From Cloacibacterium sp047601505 (GTDB taxonomy: Bacteria; Bacteroidota; Bacteroidia; Flavobacteriales; Weeksellaceae): 64,000 nucleotides of DNA. The DNA is taken from positions 620,001 through 684,000 of the forward strand of contig NZ_JASGJD010000001.1 in assembly GCF_047601505.1 (NCBI RefSeq). Reading direction: 5' to 3'. Positions 39,994-49,151 of the stretch are shown one piece after another. The stretch's first letter is position 1. Each line of letters starts with the position of its first letter. The notes beneath the pieces were generated by a model. It ran no database searches. It saw only the letters and a program-made list of their open reading frames with translations, and was not told the DNA's origin. A program made the translations under genes and the position numbers.

Positions 39994-41343
39994 CTAAAAA
40001 CTCAATCCCTCAATTTTTAAATTTAGATTAGCATTAATGTCAATAACAGTCGTGATATATTCTGGGTTTACGATGAATTGAGTAGGTTTTAAACTCAGAA
40101 CTTTTCCTTGTAATTTTAATCCTTTTTGATATTCTTTGTTGAAGCTTTCTTCTATACTTTTTTTAGAAGAATTTTCGATGTCTAGAAGCGGAATTCCATA
40201 GTCTTGTTCTATCATTCTCACAATTTTTCCTTCAAATAAAGAAGAAGCTAATTTTTGTAAGATATTTTTAGTTTTTAATCTGAAATCTGTTTTGGTAAAA
40301 CCAATTTTGTGTTTTGCAGCATCATAAACCAGATTTCCTTTAATGAAAGAAGTTCCGTTTACTTTTCCGGAGGTTTGAATTTCGATAACAACCAATTCGT
40401 TTTCAGGATAAATATTGATATTTTCTACTTTTATTTTGCTTTTTTCTACATCAAATTCTTTGCCCTGGAATTGCTTTTTTGCAATGGAATTTGCTTCAGA
40501 AAAAGGAATGTTGGCAGTGGTTTTCATTACGAAATTGCTTCCTAAATTTTGTGCAGGAATATAATTCGGAATTGAGATAACGGCAGGATTGGCATTGGGT
40601 TTTATGCCTGTGAAAGTTTCAGAAAAAAGGTTAACCGAAATGGTAGATTTTATTTTGTCTGCATAAACTTCCAAAGGAGACATTTTTAATGTTTGAGGCG
40701 TAATTTTCAGCCAAGTATTGTATTCTTCGGAAACTTGTATTGGCGCAGAAAAATTGTTCCAAGCCATCACTAAGTAGGGTTGCATGTTCATTTTTTGTTG
40801 AATTTGAGCATCAATTATGCTTGTAAATCCTTTTTGTTGTTTGGTGAGAATTCCTTCAATAATAGATGTAAGTGGAATTTTAACTTTCCCGAAATCTAAA
40901 ACTGGTTTTTCTTTCCACACGAAACCTGCGGTTGTGGTATTGGTTTTCAAACTCCAATTTTGTTGAAAATCTAGCGTTGAAATAAAATTCATTACTACTT
41001 TAAAATTGGTTTCTTGATAAGTGTAAATTCCTAAAGTTCCCAAGCCTTTTTGTGCCCAAATTTTCAGAGGAACAGAGAACATTAATCGGTTGTTTATAAG
41101 AGCTTTTATGGCAATGTTTCCATCTTTTTCAACTTTGGTCTTTAGTTGGTCGTTGTTATTGTTTTCAAAATCTTTATCTTCGTAAAGTATGCCTGTAATT
41201 TGTTGATTTACTAATCTTTGTATTTCGGAAATAGGCAAAGCAATAGGAATGGAAACCGAACTTTGTATTTTGGGAAATTGATAAGTTTCGGTTTGAGAAA
41301 AACCCAAAATTGAAAAGAATATAGTTAGAAAAAAATATTTCAT
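39994..41343 (-). CDS. DUF4403 family secreted protein
   Basis: A 449-residue protein with a signal peptide (MKYFFLTIFFSILGFSQ); the ATG at 41341-41343 is preferred to an upstream TTG because it places the signal peptide at the start. The repeated beta-rich body with IPIALPISEIQRLVNQQITGIL matches the DUF4403 family, whose members have lipid-binding-like (BPI/TULIP-type) folds by prediction. Function is unknown. Confidence 0.75.
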   Translation of the reverse strand: MKYFFLTIFFSILGFSQTETYQFPKIQSSVSIPIALPISEIQRLVNQQITGILYEDKDFENNNNDQLKTKVEKDGNIAIKALINNRLMFSVPLKIWAQKGLGTLGIYTYQETNFKVVMNFISTLDFQQNWSLKTNTTTAGFVWKEKPVLDFGKVKIPLTSIIEGILTKQQKGFTSIIDAQIQQKMNMQPYLVMAWNNFSAPIQVSEEYNTWLKITPQTLKMSPLEVYADKIKSTISVNLFSETFTGIKPNANPAVISIPNYIPAQNLGSNFVMKTTANIPFSEANSIAKKQFQGKEFDVEKSKIKVENINIYPENELVVIEIQTSGKVNGTSFIKGNLVYDAAKHKIGFTKTDFRLKTKNILQKLASSLFEGKIVRMIEQDYGIPLLDIENSSKKSIEESFNKEYQKGLKLQGKVLSLKPTQFIVNPEYITTVIDINANLNLKIEGLSF

Positions 41344-41404
41344 CTTCTTAGAACGTTTTAGCAAAAGTATAACTTATTTATTAGGAAATTAGTATTTTTA
41401 ATCG

Positions 41405-42046
41405 ATGCAAAAAACAATTTATTCAACAAACATTTTTCTTAAAATTCTACTGGTATTAATAAGTGGATATTTTTTTTGGCTGATGCTAAAATTAACTTTA
41501 GAATATATCCCAACAAAAGCAGATGTGAGTTTCTTAATGATTAAACAAACTGAAGTTAACACTCATCCCGAATATTTATATTTTTTTTACACTCATGTCT
41601 ATTCAAGTATTTTTGTGCTTTTGTCTGGTTTTATATCTGTTTTTGTAAAGCCAAATCGGTATTTTAAAAACTTGCACAGATTTTTTGGAAAAATTTATGT
41701 TATTTTATTGCTTTTATTGGCAGCTCCTTCTGGAATTTATATGGGATTTTATGCTAATGGTGGTTTCCTTGCCAAAATTTCATTTTTAATTTTGGGTATT
41801 TTCTGGTGGCTTACCACTTATAAAGCGTATTTAGAAATAAAAAAGAAAAATTTTGAAAATCATAAAAAATGGATGTACAGAAGCTTTGCTTTGGCGGTTT
41901 CGGCAATTACATTAAGAGTATGGAAAGTGGTTTTGGTGTATTTTTTTCATCCAAATCCTATGGATGTTTATGAGATAATAGCTTGGCTTGGCTGGGTTCC
42001 AAATATTATTTTGACAGAAATTCTAATAAGAAAAAAAATTATATAA
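41405..42046 (+). CDS. DUF2306 family membrane protein
   Basis: A 213-residue protein with about five membrane helices. The segments HTHVYSSIFVLLSGF-like (YTHVYSSIFVLLSGF), LHRFFGKIYVI and NHKKWMYRSFALAVSAITLR hold the His and Arg residues characteristic of DUF2306, which resembles haem-binding membrane proteins. Function is not known. The YARHG lipoprotein gene starts 2 bases after its stop. Confidence 0.8.
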   Translation: MQKTIYSTNIFLKILLVLISGYFFWLMLKLTLEYIPTKADVSFLMIKQTEVNTHPEYLYFFYTHVYSSIFVLLSGFISVFVKPNRYFKNLHRFFGKIYVILLLLLAAPSGIYMGFYANGGFLAKISFLILGIFWWLTTYKAYLEIKKKNFENHKKWMYRSFALAVSAITLRVWKVVLVYFFHPNPMDVYEIIAWLGWVPNIILTEILIRKKII

Positions 42047-42048
42047 TC

Positions 42049-42963
42049 ATGAAAAAAAATGTTCTATTAATTGTAATGAGTTTGGTTTTGTTTTCTTGCA
42101 AAAAAGAAGAAAAACCAGAACAAAAAACTATAAAAAAAGAAGAAGTTAAAATTCAAGAAATTCATAAAAAGCTGTATGGAATTTATACTGGAGATTTTTT
42201 TATGGAAGACACTGAAGAAAATTTAAATAAATATGGAGAGGCTGATTTTAGTACTAAAAAATTAAGTATAAAACTTACTAAAATTACCAAAGATAGTGTG
42301 TATGGTTATAGTGTTGTGAATGGAAATCAAAGAAAATTTAGAGGAACTTTTGATGAAAAACTTTCAAAGTTTGTTTTAAATGAAGATGGAACAGATAAAT
42401 CTGATGGTAAATTTGAATTAAAATTAAAAAAAGACAGTCTTAACGGCAGTTGGCTTGCATATCAATCTAAATATGTGAAAAGTCCTGAAAAAAAGGTTCT
42501 TCTTAGAAAAAGAGATTTTAATTATAATCCAGATTTTATGCTAAAAAAAGGAAATGTAGAAGATTATGAAGAAGAAAATCCTGTAGATTGGGAAAATGGA
42601 AAATCGAAAAAACAAAGTTATGTAGATGATGAAGGCAAAACACAATATTATGAGATTACCTCTTACAGAAGTGCTTCGGATGCAGTGTATAAGATAAATG
42701 CTTCCAAAGAAAAACTTTCTGAAAAGCAGATTAAAAATCTTAGAAAATTAGATTTGGAAATTATTAAGAATGCAATCTATGCAAGACACGGATATTCTTT
42801 TAAAAAACAGACCTACCGTAATTTCTTTGAATATACAGATTGGTATGTTCCTGTTTCTAATAATGTAGATGCAGAATTAACGCCTTTAGAAAAAGAAAAT
42901 ATAGTGCTATTAACAAGATTTATTTCTTATGCTGAAGACCATTATGATACTTTTGGTAGATAA
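42049..42963 (+). CDS. YARHG domain lipoprotein
   Basis: A 304-residue lipoprotein; the signal sequence ends at the lipobox VLFSC and is followed by a Lys/Glu-rich linker. The C-terminal YARHG domain is clear: IKNAIYARHGYSFKKQTYRN then FFEYTDWYVP. YARHG is thought to act in the cell envelope, but its function is unknown. The start at ATG 42049-42051 is chosen because it yields the lipoprotein signal; the frame is open further upstream inside the DUF2306 gene. The 3' end overlaps the convergent DUF2809 gene by 44 bases. Confidence 0.8.
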   Translation: MKKNVLLIVMSLVLFSCKKEEKPEQKTIKKEEVKIQEIHKKLYGIYTGDFFMEDTEENLNKYGEADFSTKKLSIKLTKITKDSVYGYSVVNGNQRKFRGTFDEKLSKFVLNEDGTDKSDGKFELKLKKDSLNGSWLAYQSKYVKSPEKKVLLRKRDFNYNPDFMLKKGNVEDYEEENPVDWENGKSKKQSYVDDEGKTQYYEITSYRSASDAVYKINASKEKLSEKQIKNLRKLDLEIIKNAIYARHGYSFKKQTYRNFFEYTDWYVPVSNNVDAELTPLEKENIVLLTRFISYAEDHYDTFGR

Positions 42964-43315
42964 TATGAAAAACAAAAATTATTAAACACCCAAAAGTATA
43001 ACACAATATATCAATCCAAGAAAAAGAATTTCCGAGGACAATCATCGCAATTTTATTTTCTTTTAAACCAAGGAGTTCTGCAAAATGAAAATATTGTGCA
43101 AATTCTATGGCGCAAGCAAAAATAAAAACCCCAAAAATAGTTTTGGTTTTATCTATTTTAAAAAATGTTTGAATAAAAGTATAAATTAAAATCACCACCA
43201 ATACATCTCCAAAATAAGCTCTTAGCCAATCTATATAAGCCAGTTTGGTGGCAATTAGAACTTCTACTATAAACAAAAAAATGGTGGCGATAAAAAATTT
43301 GTAATTAAACCTCAT
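42920..43315 (-). CDS. DUF2809 family membrane protein
   Basis: A 131-residue protein with four membrane helices. The segments WLRAYFGDVLVVILIYTF and AIEFAQYFHFAELLG, then GNSFSWIDILCYTFG, match DUF2809, a VanZ-like small membrane family of unknown role. Its last 15 codons overlap the end of the YARHG gene on the other strand. Confidence 0.82.
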   Translation of the reverse strand: MRFNYKFFIATIFLFIVEVLIATKLAYIDWLRAYFGDVLVVILIYTFIQTFFKIDKTKTIFGVFIFACAIEFAQYFHFAELLGLKENKIAMIVLGNSFSWIDILCYTFGCLIIFVFHIIYQKYHNGLQHKK

Positions 43316-43330
43316 AAATGTTTACCTTTG
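43299..43330 (+). promoter_or_regulatory. Promoter of the first TonB-C-like gene
   Basis: TTG (43299-43301), 21 bases, then TACCTTTG (43323-43330), both elements matching the Bacteroidota consensus. The ATG follows at 43347. Confidence 0.6.
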
Positions 43331-43346
43331 ATAAACAAAACACAAC

Positions 43347-43775
43347 ATGATGAGATTTATTTTATTACTAGCCATTTTTTTTGGCTTTTTAGGCTTTGGT
43401 CAGGTAAAGCCTTTAACTCCGCAAGATGTACCTGAAGAAGTGAAAAAAGTTGTTGATTGCAACACTTTGGTTTTTGTAGTTACAAAACAGCCAGAATTCC
43501 TGGGAGGTTTAAACGAATTCAGAAGTAAATTTTCAGAAAATTTTGATTCTATGGCTATTAAAGTGTCAAATGCAACTCTCAAAACCACTATTTATTTTGT
43601 TGTAGAGCCTGATGGTTCTGTTAATAGAATAAAAGCAGTGGGAGATAATGCAGAATTTAATGCAGAAGCAGAAAGAACATTAAGTTCAATAAAAGCAAAA
43701 TACCAACCTGCAACTGTAAATAATTTGTCTGTTCGTTATTTACTGAGATTTCCTCTTACAATGAATTTTAAATAG
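43347..43775 (+). CDS. Secreted TonB-C-terminal-like protein
   Basis: A 142-residue protein with a signal peptide (MRFILLLAIFFGFLGFGQ) followed by a TonB-C-like domain: FRSKFSENFDS, VVEPDGSVNRIKAVG, FNAEAERTL and the ending RFPLTMNFK. It belongs to the same family as the genes at 35157, 43862 and 44267. It has its own promoter and a terminator at 43791-43820. No membrane anchor is present. Confidence 0.65.
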   Translation: MMRFILLLAIFFGFLGFGQVKPLTPQDVPEEVKKVVDCNTLVFVVTKQPEFLGGLNEFRSKFSENFDSMAIKVSNATLKTTIYFVVEPDGSVNRIKAVGDNAEFNAEAERTLSSIKAKYQPATVNNLSVRYLLRFPLTMNFK

Positions 43776-43790
43776 TATTAAAAATAACTA

Positions 43791-43820
43791 AAAGGCATAC
43801 AATTTTGTATGTCTTTTTTT
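43791..43820 (+). terminator. Terminator between two TonB-C-like genes
   Basis: AAAGGCATAC (43791-43800) and GTATGTCTTT (43807-43816) form a 10-bp stem with one G-T pair, followed by T residues. The T run also contributes to the -33 TTG of the next gene. Confidence 0.65.
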
Positions 43821-43849
43821 GTGGAAAATATTTTAAACATTTATCTTTG
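43819..43849 (+). promoter_or_regulatory. Promoter of the second TonB-C-like gene
   Basis: TTG (43819-43821), 20 bases, then TATCTTTG (43842-43849), a full match. The ATG is at 43862. The promoter directly follows a terminator, so the tandem genes are expressed separately. Confidence 0.65.
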
Positions 43850-43861
43850 ATAAAAAAACTA

Positions 43862-44260
43862 ATGAAACAATTTATTCTTTTTGTAGCCATACTTTTTACA
43901 GGATTTTCTTTTGGACAAACCAACTCAAGAGCAAAGAATAGTCCGCATGAGATTTATGAAAAAGTAGATAAAGATGCTACGTTCCCAGGAGGTTTAAATG
44001 CCTTCAGAAATATTTTTAGCCAAAGATTTAATGCAAACAATGTAAAAGCAAATACGAGAGTTGTTAAAACCAGTATTTCATTTATTGTAGAACGAGACGG
44101 AACAATTTCTAGCGTTAAGGCGGTTGGTCAAAATTCTAGTTTTAATTGGGAAGCCATTAATACAGTAAAGAAAATAAACATTAAATGGAAACCTGCTCTT
44201 ATCAATAAACAACCTGTAAGACAACGTTATAAAATGCCTTTAACCATGAATTTTGAGTAA
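43862..44260 (+). CDS. Secreted TonB-C-terminal-like protein
   Basis: A 132-residue protein with a signal peptide (MKQFILFVAILFTGFSFGQ); the start at 43862 is chosen because it gives this peptide and follows the promoter. The domain has FPGGLNAFRNIFSQRF, VERDGTISSVKAVG, KWKPALINKQPV and the ending PLTMNFE. It is closest to the preceding gene and is followed after 6 bases by a third member. Confidence 0.65.
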   Translation: MKQFILFVAILFTGFSFGQTNSRAKNSPHEIYEKVDKDATFPGGLNAFRNIFSQRFNANNVKANTRVVKTSISFIVERDGTISSVKAVGQNSSFNWEAINTVKKINIKWKPALINKQPVRQRYKMPLTMNFE

Positions 44261-44266
44261 TATAAT

Positions 44267-44614
44267 ATGAAAAAACTAATTTTATTTTTCACTTTAATTT
44301 TAAGTGGATTCATTTTTAGTCAAGATAGAAAAGCTGAATTTATTGAAGGAGAAAAACAATTGAAGAAATTAATCTATTCCAAAATCAGTGTTGATTCTCT
44401 TGATATTGATGAAGATACTGTTATAAAGTTGATTTATAAAATTGATAAAAAAGGAAAAGTGAAAAATATAGATTGTGAATCTTTTTATCCAGAAGCAAAA
44501 AAGGAATTTTTAAAAGCCGCAAAACAAATCAACCAAAAATGGAAGCCAGCCATCAAAAATGGTAAAAAAGTATATTCAGAAGTGGAGGTTTCTTTTCCTG
44601 TTGTTTTTGAATAA
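44267..44614 (+). CDS. Secreted TonB-C-terminal-like protein, divergent member
   Basis: A 115-residue protein with a signal peptide (MKKLILFFTLILSGFIFSQ) and a shorter, more divergent version of the same domain: KIDKKGKVKNIDCESF and NQKWKPAIKNGKKV, ending FPVVFE rather than PLTMNFE. It is 6 bases after the preceding gene and cotranscribed with it. Confidence 0.55.
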   Translation: MKKLILFFTLILSGFIFSQDRKAEFIEGEKQLKKLIYSKISVDSLDIDEDTVIKLIYKIDKKGKVKNIDCESFYPEAKKEFLKAAKQINQKWKPAIKNGKKVYSEVEVSFPVVFE

Positions 44615-44619
44615 TTTAA

Positions 44620-44988
44620 TCAATTTTCACTTATTAAATAATTAACAGCTAGAAAACCTATTAAAGATATAATTGACGGATAGACAAATAATTCTATCAT
44701 TCCTTGATCTGAAAGTCCTCCATCTATAGAAAAGAAGAAAAGATAAATAATAGTATATAATAATGCTACTTTTACAGGAGAAAGAATTATTTTGAAAAGA
44801 TTCAATAAAAACAAAATAACAATTAAAATTATTATATAAATTGGTAATCCAATTATTAATATAAAGGGAACCATTCCATATTGTCCACCAGGAAAATTAC
44901 CTATGAACATAATAAAAAAGTGAAGAACTAATATTAAGAAACTCAATATTAACAAGACTTTTATTTGTTCAAATTTGAAATTTTTCAT
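44620..44988 (-). CDS. Membrane protein of unknown function
   Basis: A 122-residue protein with four hydrophobic helices and little between them. I recognise no family. It is read leftward directly after mutS, its start overlapping the mutS stop by 4 bases, so it is translated from the mutS transcript. Confidence 0.55.
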   Translation of the reverse strand: MKNFKFEQIKVLLILSFLILVLHFFIMFIGNFPGGQYGMVPFILIIGLPIYIIILIVILFLLNLFKIILSPVKVALLYTIIYLFFFSIDGGLSDQGMIELFVYPSIISLIGFLAVNYLISEN

Positions 44989-47564
44989 TTCCCAATCATT
45001 TTCTTAATCGCATTCAGTTTCATCAATGCTTCAATCGGCGTTAAAGTATTAATGTCAATTTTTGTGAGTTCTTCTCTAATATTTTCTAAAACAGGATCGT
45101 CTAATTGGAAGAAAGAAAGTTGTAGATTTTCTTCGGTTACTCGTTTTATTTTTTCGGTAGAACCACTGTTAGAGCGAGAATTTTCCAAAGTTTTTAAAAT
45201 TTCAGACGCACGATTTACTACTGTAGAAGGCATTCCTGCTAATTTAGCAACGTGAATCCCGAAACTGTGTTCGCTTCCGCCAGAAACCAACTTTCTCAAG
45301 AAAATAATATTTCCTTTGTTCTCTTTTATGGAAACATGGAAGTTTTTAATCCTCTCAAAATTCACACTCATTTCGTTGAGTTCGTGGTAATGTGTGGCAA
45401 AAAGTGTTTTCGGTTGTGTATGGTGTTGATGAAGATATTCTGCAATTGCCCAAGCAATGGAAACACCGTCATAAGTAGAAGTTCCACGCCCGATTTCGTC
45501 TAACAAAATAAGACTTCTCTCCGAAATATTATTCAAAATATTCGCTGCTTCGTTCATTTCTACCATAAAAGTAGATTCTCCCGCAGAAATATTATCAGTA
45601 GCGCCAACTCTGGTGAAAATTTTGTCTAAAATCCCAATTTCAGCATGTTTTGCAGGAACAAAACTTCCTATTTGTGCCAACAAACAAACAATGGCAGTTT
45701 GTCTCAAAATCGCAGATTTACCCGCCATGTTTGGTCCAGTAACCATGATGATTTGTTGAGAATCTTTGTCCAAAAAAACATCATTCGGGATGTATTTTTC
45801 TCCCAAAGGAAGAGATTTTTCAATAATCGGATGTCTTCCTTCTTTAATGTCAATTGAAAAAGTTTCGTTGAGGATAGGTTTGGTATAATTTTCTGAAATA
45901 GAAAGTTCTGAAAGTGCCACAGCACAATCAATTTGAGCCGTTAAACCAGAATTTTCTTGAATTTGGTCAATATAAATTAAGACATTATCACAAACTTGGC
46001 GGTACAATTGATGCTCAATTTGTGAAATTTTTTCTTCAGCACCTAAAATTTGCGTTTCATATTCCTTTAATTCTTCGGTAATATAACGTTCGGCATTTAC
46101 CAAAGTTTGTTTTCTAATCCAATCTTCCGGAACTTTGTCTTTATGGGTGTTTCTAACTTCAATATAATATCCAAAAACATTGTTGAAATCAATCTTAAGA
46201 GAAGAAATTCCCGTTCTTTCGATTTCTCTTTGGCACATTTCGTCTAAGAAACCTTTGCCTTTGCTTTGAAGATTTCTCAATCTGTCCAATTCTTCCGAAA
46301 CTTCAGATTTGATGACATTTCCCTTGTTGAGGTTTACAGGCAATTCTTCATTCAAATGATTTAGAAGATAAGAAATGAGTTCTTCTAAATTGTTCAAAGG
46401 TTCTAGCCAAGCCAAAAAATCGTGATGAGAACTCAATAATTCTCTTATTTTTTGAATATTTATTAAACTCTGACGAAGATAACCGAGTTCTTTCGGTGAA
46501 ATTTTTTCGGCAGCGAGTTTTCCTATTAATCTGTCTAAATCTGAAATTCCTTTTAATAAATCGAGGATTTCAAATTTTAAAGAATCTTCTTTATTAAAAA
46601 ATTCAATTAGAGAAAGTCTTCTGTTGATTTCGTTGACGGATTTTAAAGGCAAAATCAATCTTCGGCGAAGCAATCTTCCTCCCATTGCTGTGGATGTTTT
46701 ATCAATAATATCGAGCAAAGATTTCCCTTGAAAACTACTTGAATGTACAATTTCTAAATTCCTTAAAGTGAAATTGTCCATCATCAAATAATCATCTTGA
46801 GGAATGTTTTTGATTTTGGTAATGTGCTGTAAAAGAGCGTGATGAGTGTCTTCTACTAAATACGCGAAAATAGCTCCAGCTGCTGTTATTCCCAATTTTT
46901 GTTCTTCAATTCCGAAACCTTTTAGAGATTTTGTTTTGAAGTGAGAATTAAGTTTTTCGTAGGCAAAATTGAACTGATATGCCCAATCTTCTAGCTTAAA
47001 ACAGTTTTTGTTTTTAAGTTGAGAAGGAATTTCGGCAGTTCTTTGATAGATAATTTCCGAAGGATCAAAAGTATGAACTAGGTGTAAAAGTTTCTCTAAA
47101 TTGCCTTCAGCAACCAAAAATTCTCCTGTGGAAATATCAACCAAAGCCATTCCGAATTTCTCTTTTTCTTTGTGAAGAGAAAGCAAAAAGTTATTTTTTT
47201 TAGAATTAAGAACTTGCTCGTTGAACGTAACGCCAGGAGTTACCAATTCTGTAACGCCTCGTTTTACAATTCCTTTCACCATTTTTGGGTCTTCCAATTG
47301 GTCGCAAATCGCAACACGCATTCCAGATCTTACCAATTTTGGTAAGTAAGAATCTACAGAATGATGAGGAAACCCCGCTAATTCTATATGACCTTCTCCG
47401 TTGGCTCTTTTGGTAAGGACAATTCCTAAAATTTGTGATGTTTTGATAGCATCTTGCCCGAAGGTTTCGTAGAAATCTCCCACTCTAAAAAGCAATAAAG
47501 CATCAGGATATTTTGCCTTAATTGTATTGTACTGAGTCATTAACGGAGTTTCTTTCTTTGCCAT
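44985..47564 (-). CDS. mutS: DNA mismatch repair protein MutS
   Basis: An 859-residue protein that recognises mismatches. The N-terminal mismatch-binding motif is LLFRVGDFYETFGQDA (the Phe-x-Glu in FYETF), and Walker A is TGPNMAGKSAILRQ. Walker B and the downstream helix are LILLDEIGRGTSTYDGVSIAWA and LFATHYHEL. The C-terminal segment of about 60 residues is present. The start ATG at 47562-47564 (MAKKETPLMTQYN) fits the family better than the longer frame. Confidence 0.96.
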   Translation of the reverse strand: MAKKETPLMTQYNTIKAKYPDALLLFRVGDFYETFGQDAIKTSQILGIVLTKRANGEGHIELAGFPHHSVDSYLPKLVRSGMRVAICDQLEDPKMVKGIVKRGVTELVTPGVTFNEQVLNSKKNNFLLSLHKEKEKFGMALVDISTGEFLVAEGNLEKLLHLVHTFDPSEIIYQRTAEIPSQLKNKNCFKLEDWAYQFNFAYEKLNSHFKTKSLKGFGIEEQKLGITAAGAIFAYLVEDTHHALLQHITKIKNIPQDDYLMMDNFTLRNLEIVHSSSFQGKSLLDIIDKTSTAMGGRLLRRRLILPLKSVNEINRRLSLIEFFNKEDSLKFEILDLLKGISDLDRLIGKLAAEKISPKELGYLRQSLINIQKIRELLSSHHDFLAWLEPLNNLEELISYLLNHLNEELPVNLNKGNVIKSEVSEELDRLRNLQSKGKGFLDEMCQREIERTGISSLKIDFNNVFGYYIEVRNTHKDKVPEDWIRKQTLVNAERYITEELKEYETQILGAEEKISQIEHQLYRQVCDNVLIYIDQIQENSGLTAQIDCAVALSELSISENYTKPILNETFSIDIKEGRHPIIEKSLPLGEKYIPNDVFLDKDSQQIIMVTGPNMAGKSAILRQTAIVCLLAQIGSFVPAKHAEIGILDKIFTRVGATDNISAGESTFMVEMNEAANILNNISERSLILLDEIGRGTSTYDGVSIAWAIAEYLHQHHTQPKTLFATHYHELNEMSVNFERIKNFHVSIKENKGNIIFLRKLVSGGSEHSFGIHVAKLAGMPSTVVNRASEILKTLENSRSNSGSTEKIKRVTEENLQLSFFQLDDPVLENIREELTKIDINTLTPIEALMKLNAIKKMIGK

Positions 47565-47648
47565 TCTGAAAAATTGAAATTTGAGATTGTAAATTAAAAC
47601 CTTAATTTTGCTCAAAAGTACTTAAAATTTGCCTTTGCTCAAAAAATT

Positions 47649-48545
47649 ATGAAATATTATGATACCAAAAACTGGCTCGGAATACTCTTCAGAATCAGTA
47701 AAAGTGAAACCATAAAAAAGCTTTTTTTACCGATGCTTGTAATGGGGATTTATTCTTGTATTGTGGCATTTATAGAACTAAAAGTTTTCGAAATTAACGA
47801 AAATCACTTCCTAAAAGACCTTTCTTTAATCTATTCTTTGTTGGGTTTTGTATTGTCTTTGTTATTGGTTTTCAGGACAAATACTGCTTACGACAGATGG
47901 TGGGAAGGTAGAAAACTATGGGGACAATTGGTAAATGATTCAAGGAATTTTGCGATAAAAATTAATGCTATTCTAGCAAATGATGATGATTATAATCGTT
48001 CTTTTTTTAGAAAAAGTATTTCTTATTTCCCGCATTTATTGAGCAGGCATTTATCTAAAGAATCTACAGAATTTGCTTTAGACGAAAGTTATAACGAGTT
48101 ATATGATGCCGAAAAAGCTCAGCATCCGCCAGTTTCGCTTGTTAATATGATGATGAATAGGATTTTGCATTTGCATAGAGAAGATAAAATTTCGGGAGAA
48201 CAAATGATTTTTTTGGATAAGCAATTAAGTGGATTTTTAGAAGTTTGTGGTGGTTGCGAGAGAATCAAAAATACGCCAATTCCGTTTTCTTATTCTTCAT
48301 TTGTCAAAAAATTTATTCTCACTTATGTCTTAATTTTACCACTTTCTCAGGTTGCAACGGTTGGCTATGCTATGATTCCGCTTACCGTTTTTGTGTTTTA
48401 TGTTTTGATGAGTTTAGAATTAATTGCAGAAGAAATAGAAGATCCTTTCAGTAACGATGAAAATGATTTGCCTACCGAACAAATGGCGCAAAATATTGAA
48501 AAAAACGTACAACAAATAATTTATTTAAAACCTAAAAATGACTAA
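47649..48545 (+). CDS. Bestrophin family ion channel (UPF0187)
   Basis: A 298-residue membrane protein. The family features are YDTKNWLGILFRI near the start, LVFRTNTAYDRWWEGRKLWG at about residues 76-95, and EEIEDPFSNDENDLPTEQMA near the C-terminus. Bacterial bestrophins form pentameric channels; ion preference cannot be read from the sequence. Its end overlaps the methyltransferase gene by 8 bases. Confidence 0.9.
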   Translation: MKYYDTKNWLGILFRISKSETIKKLFLPMLVMGIYSCIVAFIELKVFEINENHFLKDLSLIYSLLGFVLSLLLVFRTNTAYDRWWEGRKLWGQLVNDSRNFAIKINAILANDDDYNRSFFRKSISYFPHLLSRHLSKESTEFALDESYNELYDAEKAQHPPVSLVNMMMNRILHLHREDKISGEQMIFLDKQLSGFLEVCGGCERIKNTPIPFSYSSFVKKFILTYVLILPLSQVATVGYAMIPLTVFVFYVLMSLELIAEEIEDPFSNDENDLPTEQMAQNIEKNVQQIIYLKPKND

Positions 48546-49068
48546 AAAACTTAAATTAGAAGAACTTGGAAGAATTGATGTAGAAACTTTCAAAAAGACG
48601 GAGAAAATTCCATTGGTAGTGGTTTTAGATAACATTAGAAGTATGCATAATGTTGGTGCGGCTTTCAGAACGGCTGATGCTTTTTTGGTAGAAAAAATTA
48701 TTTTGTGCGGAATTACTCCAAAACCACCTCACAGAGAAATTCACAAAGCTGCTCTTGGTGCTACAGAAAGTGTAGATTGGCAATTTTACGATAGTGTGAA
48801 AGAAGCGGTAATTGATTTAAAAACAATTGGTTATGAAGTGGTGGGGATTGAGCAAACCACTAATTCTGTGATGATTACAGATTTTGAGATTGATCAATCC
48901 AAAAAATATGCTTTGGTTTTAGGAAATGAGGTGGAAGGAATTTCTGATGAAATTTTAACGGATTTAGATGTTTGCCTCGAAATTCCACAATTGGGAACAA
49001 AACATTCTCTTAATGTTTCAGTTTGTGGAGGAATTGTAATGTGGGAGTTTTTTAAAGGTTTAAAATAA
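48538..49068 (+). CDS. SpoU/TrmH-family RNA 2'-O-methyltransferase
   Basis: A 176-residue SPOUT methyltransferase. The three motifs are LDNIRSMHNVGAAFRTADA, ALVLGNEVEGIS and IPQLGTKHSLNVSVCGGIV. The methyl donor binds in the knot formed by the last two. The protein lacks an extra RNA-binding domain, so the target (tRNA or rRNA) is not predictable. Its ATG lies inside the end of the bestrophin gene. Confidence 0.88.
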   Translation: MTKKLKLEELGRIDVETFKKTEKIPLVVVLDNIRSMHNVGAAFRTADAFLVEKIILCGITPKPPHREIHKAALGATESVDWQFYDSVKEAVIDLKTIGYEVVGIEQTTNSVMITDFEIDQSKKYALVLGNEVEGISDEILTDLDVCLEIPQLGTKHSLNVSVCGGIVMWEFFKGLK

Positions 49069-49120
49069 AGGATTGGCGCGAGCGAAGCGAGCGTCGATTG
49101 TTTTCAAAATATTAAATGAA

Positions 49121-49150
49121 AATCCCGATTTTTTCGGGATTTGGTTTTTT
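49121..49150 (+). terminator. Terminator after the SpoU methyltransferase gene
   Basis: AATCCCGA (49121-49128) pairs with TCGGGATT (49134-49141) around a five-T loop, followed by TGGTTTTTT. The flanking A run means it may also work for the convergent protease gene. Confidence 0.8.
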
Positions 49151-49151
49151 A

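Noticed and set aside
42000..42048. N-terminal extension of the YARHG protein
   Set aside because: The extension lies inside the DUF2306 gene and would hide the lipoprotein signal peptide that starts at 42049.
49074..49096. Third REP-like element (GCGCGAGCGAAGCGAGCG)
   Set aside because: It shares GCGCGAGC with the hairpins near 57 kb but the second half is a direct rather than inverted repeat, so it does not form the same stem.
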